Below, in pieces: positions 57,931 through 64,000 of a DNA stretch of 64,000 bases. The position numbers and the translations under genes were made by a program. Under the pieces are notes generated by a model. It searched no databases. It worked only from the letters and a program-made list of their open reading frames with translations, and was not told the origin of the DNA. Location of the stretch: positions 310,001 through 374,000 of the forward strand of contig NZ_LRPE01000039.1 of the NCBI RefSeq assembly GCF_001605885.1, written 5' to 3'. The stretch comes from Acinetobacter lactucae. Lineage in GTDB: Bacteria > Pseudomonadota > Gammaproteobacteria > Pseudomonadales > Moraxellaceae. Every line of letters begins with the position of its first letter. The stretch's first letter is position 1.

Positions 57931-58490
57931 TTACTGTTACTTCCACAAGGATTTTGGATTTTCTTTTTAAATAGAATTTTACCATAATCATTTGCAATTA
58001 AATTGAGCTCCCCAGTATTATCAAAATGAGACATCTCACTAAAATCACTGTAATAATTAAATTTTGATGGAAGAATATTGAATTTCTTTTCACTTAAGTC
58101 TATTAAAATTCTTTTATTATTAGTGAACATCTTTTTTGCATATATTTTCTTTTTACGACTATCACTTTCTATAATACATTTAGACTTAATATCAAAACTA
58201 ATCAACTCCTCAGTATAGTCTTCCTCATGTTTTCCAATAAAGTAATGTCCTATACAAGGTGAACCACATGAACTTACTATATGAAAGATGTCTTCATTAA
58301 CTTTTTCAATACTTGGTGATTTTATATCGTGTAATAAAATATTTTTTTTACCATTTGCTGTTAGAACAACATTACAACTTGTCTCATATTCGTCCGTACA
58401 TTGTGAAATAAGATTAAAATCTTCTTTTGCATAACTTTTCAGTGAAAACAAAACCAAAAAGAGGCAAACAATATTTTGTTTATTAAACAT
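57927..58490 (-). CDS. Secreted protein, candidate T6SS immunity or adaptor
   Basis: 187 residues with a signal peptide (MFNKQNIVCLFLVLFSLKSYA). The mature part is soluble with several cysteines (QCTDEYETSCN, SSCGSPC), suggesting periplasmic disulfides. No family recognised. AGGAG ribosome site overlapping the vgrG stop, and its 3' end overlaps the effector start by four bases. A periplasmic protein placed between vgrG and effector is more likely immunity than adaptor, because adaptors are cytoplasmic. Confidence 0.7.
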   Translation of the reverse strand: MFNKQNIVCLFLVLFSLKSYAKEDFNLISQCTDEYETSCNVVLTANGKKNILLHDIKSPSIEKVNEDIFHIVSSCGSPCIGHYFIGKHEEDYTEELISFDIKSKCIIESDSRKKKIYAKKMFTNNKRILIDLSEKKFNILPSKFNYYSDFSEMSHFDNTGELNLIANDYGKILFKKKIQNPCGSNSK

Positions 58491-58501
58491 CAGTCAATCT
58501 C

Positions 58502-61500
58502 CTAATCATTATATGTATGCTCATGATCAATTCCACATCCACAGCCATCAATCTCCTCACCATCTAGTGATTCAGCTTCCTGTCCAAGCATCAGCTCTTT
58601 AATTTCTGTTAAATAAGCTCCTGGGACTAAAGCGAGTTCTACATTATCAACAGAATCGCTGTAAACTCTCGCGCTACTTTCTTGCTCAAACTCATATACA
58701 GCTTCAATTTTCTTAGAATGATTAATTAATTTATACTTCATATTTTTTAATATTTTAGTATCAAATATTTGACTTAAATCAAATCTCATACTATACATCC
58801 CAGTTGCCGGCATTTTCGGCAACTCAGCATTTACTGTTGCTCCACTCGTAAACAAATGCTGCCCAGCTTTACTTTCAAACTTACCGCCCGTTGTTGAAAA
58901 TACGCCATCCGCATTAATTTTGAGCTGAGATCCACCCGCTGTTAAAACAATTTCTTTTGGGCTCGTAAGCTCGATTTTTTCTTCAGTAGAAATGAGCTTG
59001 ATGATCTTTTTAGCAATTGCTTCAATGGCATCGTCTTGTGCTTGTAGTTCGAGCTTTCCTTTTGCTGCATAAGCACGAAAACCTTTTTGCGCAGCAAACA
59101 AACTTATTTTGTCTTGTGCATGCCCAATAATATTTTTCTGTGCACTTAAGTTAATTGAGCCACTAGCACTTTCGGCAATATCTTGCGAAGCTTGCAAAAT
59201 AATATTTTCAGGTGTCGTCAAAGCAATGCCATTTGGCGATGCTAATAACATAAGCGCTTGTCTAAAAATTTTGCCTTGTTCTTGCTGTTTAGTATCGGAA
59301 CTACTTTCTAAACCTTGGGTATAACCCTCCATAAAGCCTTGCAAAGAAATTAATGCTTTAGAAGGTGATACTTCCAATTTACTGCCTTTACTAAACGTTC
59401 CACATACACTCATCATGTCAAAGTCTTTAGTCTCGACATTAGCTAAGACTTTTCCAACTTCTTGAATACTTTCAAATGGATTTTTATGAATGCGGTCTTT
59501 AATGCTAGCAAGTTTTCCTTTAACGATGTCGGCACCATGCTCTTCAACATTTTCAATAAATGCTTTTAAGTTTTCTACCGCATCTTTGGCATCACTAAAG
59601 AAAGAATTAAATTCGTCCACAACGCCTTTTGCATTTCCCCCTAGCGCGCCAATATCTTGAATAAAGCCACCACAGTCTTTTAAGGCGTGAATAGGATCGT
59701 TATTAATTCCTTCTTTAAATAGATTCACCGTACTATCTAATGCTTGTCCTGTAGTTTTTAGCTCAAGTGACTGGATGAATTTGGGTAAGCGATTAATTAC
59801 ATTCAAAGCATCAGTTTGTTGCTTGGCTGCAACTTCACTGAGCATTTTCATGCTTTCATAACCTTGTGAAAGTAAGGATTGTGCTTGTGCGGCCTCTAGA
59901 TGGTCTGCAATCGCTTGCTCTTGTGCATAGGTACTGATGAGCATGCCTTTGCCCGCACGCACAGCTCCCCAAGCATCTGTTCTAAGCTCAAAGCCTTCTC
60001 CACGGCCTTGGCTCGTTTCTTGTTCTTTCGGATGGCTTAAATTACCCAAATTCAGCTGTGTTGCTGCATGACTACTTTGTAATTGGGTACTAATTTGCCC
60101 CGTTGTGTCATCAAAGCGTAATTGGTTAAACCCGCTACCATTAACTTCCTGACTACGAATACCGCTGAGTTTTTTAGTATCTGGAAGCTGCCCTTTCACA
60201 TCGAACTTGGTTGGCGAACGCTGCGCTTCATGGATACGCCCCGTCACAAATGGACGGTCAATATTGCCATCAAAGAAGTCAATGACCACCACTTCACCGA
60301 TACGTGGCAAGAAACGTGCTCCATAGCCTTCGCCTGCCCAAGGAGTCAGTACATCCACCCAAGCTGAGTCGGTATCATTGTCATTGCTACCTGCGCCACC
60401 ATCATGCCCATGATCATCACTACGGGTAAATAGAAAACGTACTTTGATACGACCCCATTCATCGACATGAATGGTCTCTCCCTCTGGCCCCACGACTTTC
60501 GCTCTTTGTGGATAAGCAATTGGTCGATGCTGTTCTGGATTATATTCAGGTGCAGTTTTAATTTGACGGCGTATTAAGGTCAGCTCATTACCTTGACGCT
60601 CAATATCATCATAACCATGTTTATCCCATCGACTTTGGGTGAGTAACTGACTAACTTGTTGATGCAAATCTTTTGGTAAATTGTTTTGGTTGTAGAAATT
60701 TTTAGCGATAATCAGGAACTCTTGATCAGCCCCTTCATGTTGATCAATTTCAGGATGCTCTCGAAAATTAAACCAATAGCCGACTTGGCTATCTCGAACA
60801 CTGCTATAAGCCTTAAAGTATTTGGCCTGACTGGCATACATGTCATTAAATTGCTGATTCAGTTTCTCTAGCTGATTACTAGTTGAAGCAGTAGCTTGAT
60901 CCTCACCTTTTAAATCTTGCATCCAAGCAGGACTCATGTGCCATGCTTGCTCAAGGCTTAAACTCGCTGAATCAAAGTTATCTGAATGTGTATGGGTCGT
61001 GATGACGGAACCAGCGCCTTCTTCTTGTGATAAGGCATCGGGCTGCCAGCGTTGCACATGTACCGCAGTCGGTTGCAGACTCCGCACCGCAACAAAACCC
61101 GTAATACTATCTTGATATTCTGTCGCACTACTGCGGTGATAGCGAATGCTACGGCGTGCTAAAGCTTGGTACTGGTTATTATCATCAATTAATCTAAGCT
61201 TTTGGGCCTGTACCGGAGCAGTAAAATGGGGAACGAAAAGTTCTGATTCATCAATTAGCCAACTCACGCCTTCGCTTCGCCATAAACGCGTAAGAAAGTC
61301 ATAGTCGGATTCATTATGCTGCATGCTAAATGGACGAGTATCATAACTCTGGCTTAACCCACTCAGGTCTAGGCTTAAACTTGTCGCAAAAAGTGGACTT
61401 TTTTCTTGCCACTCTTTGAATAGAACTTCGGTAATTTCTACAATACTTTTATTCATAAAAACACGACTGTTACGGCGTTTGTGCCATAAATTTGTCGCGT

Positions 61501-61831
61501 CTTTTAAGGTCAATTTATAAAGTGTTAAAGCACCATCACTTTGACCATAACTGGCTTCAGTCACAATTCCTGTAGTTCGAAATAATTGTCCAGAATCTGT
61601 AACCTGATCAACAGCAACCTGAACGCCTATAAACTGCTTCAATGCAATTTGGGCACTCGTCGAAAGGCAAATTAACTCAGCTTCAATTCCCCCATTTAGC
61701 TGATGTTGGCCTTCTATACGTTGTAAAAAAACTTGGTGATTGAGCAATTCATTAGAAAATTGCACGTGGATCGCACGTTTCTGTGCGCTTAATCCTATTT
61801 TTTCCAATACACTAAAAATATTAAAAAGCAT
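58502..61831 (-). CDS. vgrG: T6SS tip protein VgrG with C-terminal extension
   Basis: Spike of the type VI secretion system; carries cargo through its C-terminus. 1109 residues from ATG 61831 (MLFNIFSVLEKIGLSAQKRAIHVQFSN); a GTG at 61867 is also in frame. Gp27-like part (about 20-400, FSMQHNESDYDFLTRLWRSEGVSWLI), gp5 OB-fold (VVGPEGETIHVDEWGRIKVRF, WVDVLTPWAGEGYGARFLPRIGEVVVIDFF), then a DUF2345-type beta-helix (about 850-1000, SINLSAQKNIIGHAQDKISLFAAQ). The last 100 residues form an unusual tail with GCGCGIDHEH. No other T6SS structural genes are in the window, so it is an orphan vgrG island. Confidence 0.95.
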   Translation of the reverse strand: MLFNIFSVLEKIGLSAQKRAIHVQFSNELLNHQVFLQRIEGQHQLNGGIEAELICLSTSAQIALKQFIGVQVAVDQVTDSGQLFRTTGIVTEASYGQSDGALTLYKLTLKDATNLWHKRRNSRVFMNKSIVEITEVLFKEWQEKSPLFATSLSLDLSGLSQSYDTRPFSMQHNESDYDFLTRLWRSEGVSWLIDESELFVPHFTAPVQAQKLRLIDDNNQYQALARRSIRYHRSSATEYQDSITGFVAVRSLQPTAVHVQRWQPDALSQEEGAGSVITTHTHSDNFDSASLSLEQAWHMSPAWMQDLKGEDQATASTSNQLEKLNQQFNDMYASQAKYFKAYSSVRDSQVGYWFNFREHPEIDQHEGADQEFLIIAKNFYNQNNLPKDLHQQVSQLLTQSRWDKHGYDDIERQGNELTLIRRQIKTAPEYNPEQHRPIAYPQRAKVVGPEGETIHVDEWGRIKVRFLFTRSDDHGHDGGAGSNDNDTDSAWVDVLTPWAGEGYGARFLPRIGEVVVIDFFDGNIDRPFVTGRIHEAQRSPTKFDVKGQLPDTKKLSGIRSQEVNGSGFNQLRFDDTTGQISTQLQSSHAATQLNLGNLSHPKEQETSQGRGEGFELRTDAWGAVRAGKGMLISTYAQEQAIADHLEAAQAQSLLSQGYESMKMLSEVAAKQQTDALNVINRLPKFIQSLELKTTGQALDSTVNLFKEGINNDPIHALKDCGGFIQDIGALGGNAKGVVDEFNSFFSDAKDAVENLKAFIENVEEHGADIVKGKLASIKDRIHKNPFESIQEVGKVLANVETKDFDMMSVCGTFSKGSKLEVSPSKALISLQGFMEGYTQGLESSSDTKQQEQGKIFRQALMLLASPNGIALTTPENIILQASQDIAESASGSINLSAQKNIIGHAQDKISLFAAQKGFRAYAAKGKLELQAQDDAIEAIAKKIIKLISTEEKIELTSPKEIVLTAGGSQLKINADGVFSTTGGKFESKAGQHLFTSGATVNAELPKMPATGMYSMRFDLSQIFDTKILKNMKYKLINHSKKIEAVYEFEQESSARVYSDSVDNVELALVPGAYLTEIKELMLGQEAESLDGEEIDGCGCGIDHEHTYND

Positions 61832-61951
61832 TTTTTTATAATCATAAGGATATATAAACGGCTGCACTTTATAAAAAACAGACCCATCTGTCTACAATAT
61901 TATGCTTTTTTTCAATTCGTTTTTTTATATTTTGATTAATTCTAAAACAAT

Positions 61952-61984
61952 AAAAAAGCCCAACTTCATGTTGGGCTTTTTTTT
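61952..61984. terminator. Terminator at right border of the T6SS island
   Basis: AAAAAAGCCCAAC ttcat GTTGGGCTTTTTTTT hairpin between dsbB and vgrG. It lies just after the dsbB stop (minus strand) and is nearly identical to that at 53381. Confidence 0.88.
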
Positions 61985-61991
61985 AATCTGT

Positions 61992-62513
61992 TTAAACTCT
62001 TTTTTTAGCAGTCTTAAACACTGGATAAAAACGGAACAATTGCCATAAACATACGAGTAATAGCAAAATGAAATAAACCAATGACCAGACTGGTAAAGAC
62101 TGGCCTAAAAAGGTCCAGTCAATTGCTGCACATTCACCTGAACCTGACAATACTTCTTGCAAAACTGTTTTCATTGGTAAGGCATCAACTAAATAGTTTA
62201 AACCTGGACCACAGCTTGGCACTTGATCAGGTGGTAAATGTTGTAGCCAGACATGACGCCCCGCTACACCCACTGACCATAAAATTGCGATGCCAGCCAA
62301 AAATGCGTAAAAGCGTTTAACCGCATTGGAAACAGGGTTATGCAAAAATGCAATCAGTGCCACAAGGCCCATTGCCATTAAGCCAACACGTTGAAAAATA
62401 CAGAGCGGACATGGCTCCAAACCTTTTACATGTTCCAGATACAACGCAAAAGACATGCCGACAATACTTGCTAAAACAAGTAGTCCACTCACCAAACGGT
62501 AACTTAATCGCAT
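61992..62513 (-). CDS. dsbB: Disulfide bond formation protein DsbB
   Basis: Inner-membrane quinone reductase that reoxidises DsbA. 173 residues from ATG 62513 ([16 protein letters not shown]), with GAGG 6 bases upstream; longer upstream frames run into gshA and are rejected. Four helices, first periplasmic Cys pair CPLC, second pair in PSCGPGLNY and [10 protein letters not shown]. It starts 16 bases after the gshA stop. Confidence 0.95.
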   Translation of the reverse strand: MRLSYRLVSGLLVLASIVGMSFALYLEHVKGLEPCPLCIFQRVGLMAMGLVALIAFLHNPVSNAVKRFYAFLAGIAILWSVGVAGRHVWLQHLPPDQVPSCGPGLNYLVDALPMKTVLQEVLSGSGECAAIDWTFLGQSLPVWSLVYFILLLLVCLWQLFRFYPVFKTAKKRV

Positions 62514-62529
62514 GTAAAACCTCATTTTA

Positions 62530-64000
62530 TTATCGATATTGTTCAAGATATTGGTCAAAACTGACCTGAGTATCTTGCTCAAGTTGTTCTTGCTGCTGTA
62601 AAGATTGTGCAGCCAATTGCTCAAAATGTTTCAAGGTTTCCACACTAAGCTCATGCTCCTCATAACTTTCAGCATGTAACTGGGCCATGTGGCTACCAAA
62701 ACTCCAAGTTCCACCATGCTTTAACGTATCGTCAATAACATGGGCTGACAAAGTTTCATCAACTTCATCAATTCTTGCTTGCATGATTGCTAACGCAGAA
62801 CCATACAGCTCTGTTGCATAGGTCTGATCGAGTAACTGCGCACAACCTTGCATCTGAGCAATATACAAACGTGCCCAATCTTCGATGTGATAAGACCCGT
62901 TTAAATCTGTAATGGTTGCATTCGGCGCTCGGCCACGATTCACCACTTCAGTCTGGTTCTTTTCAATCAAATCTTGCTCAGGGCCTAACAGCTCCGGGCT
63001 ATCACTTAACAAGCAATAAAGTGCTAACACTTCAAGGAAGCCAGCCGTCGTTTCATCAACGCCAATTGACGAATATGGGTTTACATCAACAGCACGTAGT
63101 TCAACATAACCCACTCCTCGATTTTTCAAGGCTTGAGACGGCGTTTCACCCGCTTGAGGCACCTGTTTTGGACGTACAAGACTGTAATATTCATTCTCGA
63201 TCTGCAAAACATGATCATTAATTTGCAACGGCTCACCAGCGGCATCATTTAACCCTAAACGGCTAAATGGTGGGTAAGGAGAATGAACGGCTTTTTGTAA
63301 ACCATCCAGATAGCCAGTCAAATTGTTGTAATGAATACCTAAGCTTTTTTGGGCTGAGTTTTGATAGCCCAATCGCCCCATACGTAAAGCTGTAGCATAC
63401 GGTAAATAGTATGAACCTTTGATTAAAGGCAACAACTGATGTTTATGTCCGGTCAAGAAACAACGACATACCGTTGGACTGGCACCTACCAAGAACATAA
63501 CCAGTGGTGTTAAACGGATAAAGTTACGAATAAGACCAAAATAACGATGGCTACGATAATCCTGCAAACTTAATGATTTTAATTGTTCGTCAGTTTCATG
63601 AGCCTGCAACTCAGCAAAAAGCGTATCTGGAAAAGATAAATTGTAATGCACACCTGAAATCGTCTGCATACGACGACCATAACGTATTCCTAACCCACGA
63701 CGGTATAGTGTTTTAAAACGACCAATATTAGAAGTGCCATATTGCGCTAGACGAATACGTTCTTCATTGTCATCTAACATACATGGCATAGATAGCGGCC
63801 AAAGTTTTTCACCATTTTCTAAATGACGATGCACAACGGCATGGATATCGGTGAGCTCATGTAAAGCTTCACCAATGGTTGGCTTTGGAGAAGTAATAAA
63901 CTCCATCAATGCTTCTGAATAATCAGTCGTAATTTGCGGATGTGTTAAAGCCGAACCTAATGCTTTTGGATGTAACTCTTGCGATAAGAACCCATTACTT
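62530..64000 (-). CDS. gshA: Glutamate--cysteine ligase (5' end outside window)
   Basis: First enzyme of glutathione synthesis. 489 codons are present and the frame is open to the right edge ([22 protein letters not shown] aligns with the N-terminal region of E. coli GshA), so only about 30 residues are missing. Conserved blocks: [61 protein letters not shown]. gshB, the second step, is at 26.8 kb. Confidence 0.95.
   Translation of the reverse strand, partial: SNGFLSQELHPKALGSALTHPQITTDYSEALMEFITSPKPTIGEALHELTDIHAVVHRHLENGEKLWPLSMPCMLDDNEERIRLAQYGTSNIGRFKTLYRRGLGIRYGRRMQTISGVHYNLSFPDTLFAELQAHETDEQLKSLSLQDYRSHRYFGLIRNFIRLTPLVMFLVGASPTVCRCFLTGHKHQLLPLIKGSYYLPYATALRMGRLGYQNSAQKSLGIHYNNLTGYLDGLQKAVHSPYPPFSRLGLNDAAGEPLQINDHVLQIENEYYSLVRPKQVPQAGETPSQALKNRGVGYVELRAVDVNPYSSIGVDETTAGFLEVLALYCLLSDSPELLGPEQDLIEKNQTEVVNRGRAPNATITDLNGSYHIEDWARLYIAQMQGCAQLLDQTYATELYGSALAIMQARIDEVDETLSAHVIDDTLKHGGTWSFGSHMAQLHAESYEEHELSVETLKHFEQLAAQSLQQQEQLEQDTQVSFDQYLEQYR

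Overview
The window looks like chromosome of an Acinetobacter of the A. baumannii/calcoaceticus group. The support is the AT-rich composition, the Omp33-36-type porin, the ftsZ-lpxC-dciA order, the pyrE/crc-like divergent pair, TonB receptors of Acinetobacter type, and a vgrG-linked type VI effector module. Species assignment is inferred from gene content, not from a search.

Layout. 1-8.6 kb: 3' part of prfB (with its programmed frameshift), a porin, then recJ-pdxH-glmM-guaB and an MBL-fold protein, almost all on the minus strand. 8.7-12.1 kb: a Fur-boxed TonB receptor and a GDT1-type (probably Mn2+) transporter behind a yybP-ykoY riboswitch. 12.2-17.9 kb: aceE-aceF (pyruvate dehydrogenase) and an M23 peptidase. 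17.9-26.6 kb: dciA, then lpxC and the division/wall genes murG-murC-ddl-ftsQ-ftsA-ftsZ. 26.8-34.5 kb: gshB, a second Fur-boxed TonB receptor, a small accessory segment (fatty-acid-hydroxylase-like membrane enzyme plus AraC regulator) lying between a 19-codon relic of a pyrE 3' end and the intact pyrE, then a Crc/exonuclease III-like gene. 34.5-41.9 kb: an unannotated GGA-rich intergenic region that looks like a CsrA/RsmA-sequestering sRNA, followed by redox, esterase, diguanylate cyclase, DsbD, an OMP/ankyrin pair and an HPF-like gene.

42-49.2 kb is a complete urate catabolic cluster: urate is oxidised by HpxO, processed by HiuH and UraD to allantoin, opened by PuuE to allantoate, and split by allantoicase and ureidoglycolate lyase to urea and glyoxylate. 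An NCS2 permease and a Tsx-like outer-membrane channel could supply substrate. Each of the five transcription units has a -24/-12 (sigma-54) type promoter in front of it, which suggests nitrogen-controlled expression.

49.3-53.4 kb: parE and two alpha/beta hydrolases. 53.4-62 kb: a very AT-rich type VI secretion (T6SS) island with vgrG, a large putative peptidoglycan hydrolase that seems to carry two different catalytic domains, a secreted protein and a lipoprotein on either side of it (candidate immunity proteins), and a frameshifted secreted-protein gene at the far end. Near-identical terminator hairpins flank the island. 62-64 kb: dsbB and the 5'-truncated gshA.

The observations most worth following are the Csr/Rsm-type sRNA candidate, the sigma-54 urate regulon, the two-domain T6SS effector with two candidate immunity proteins, and the pyrE scar.
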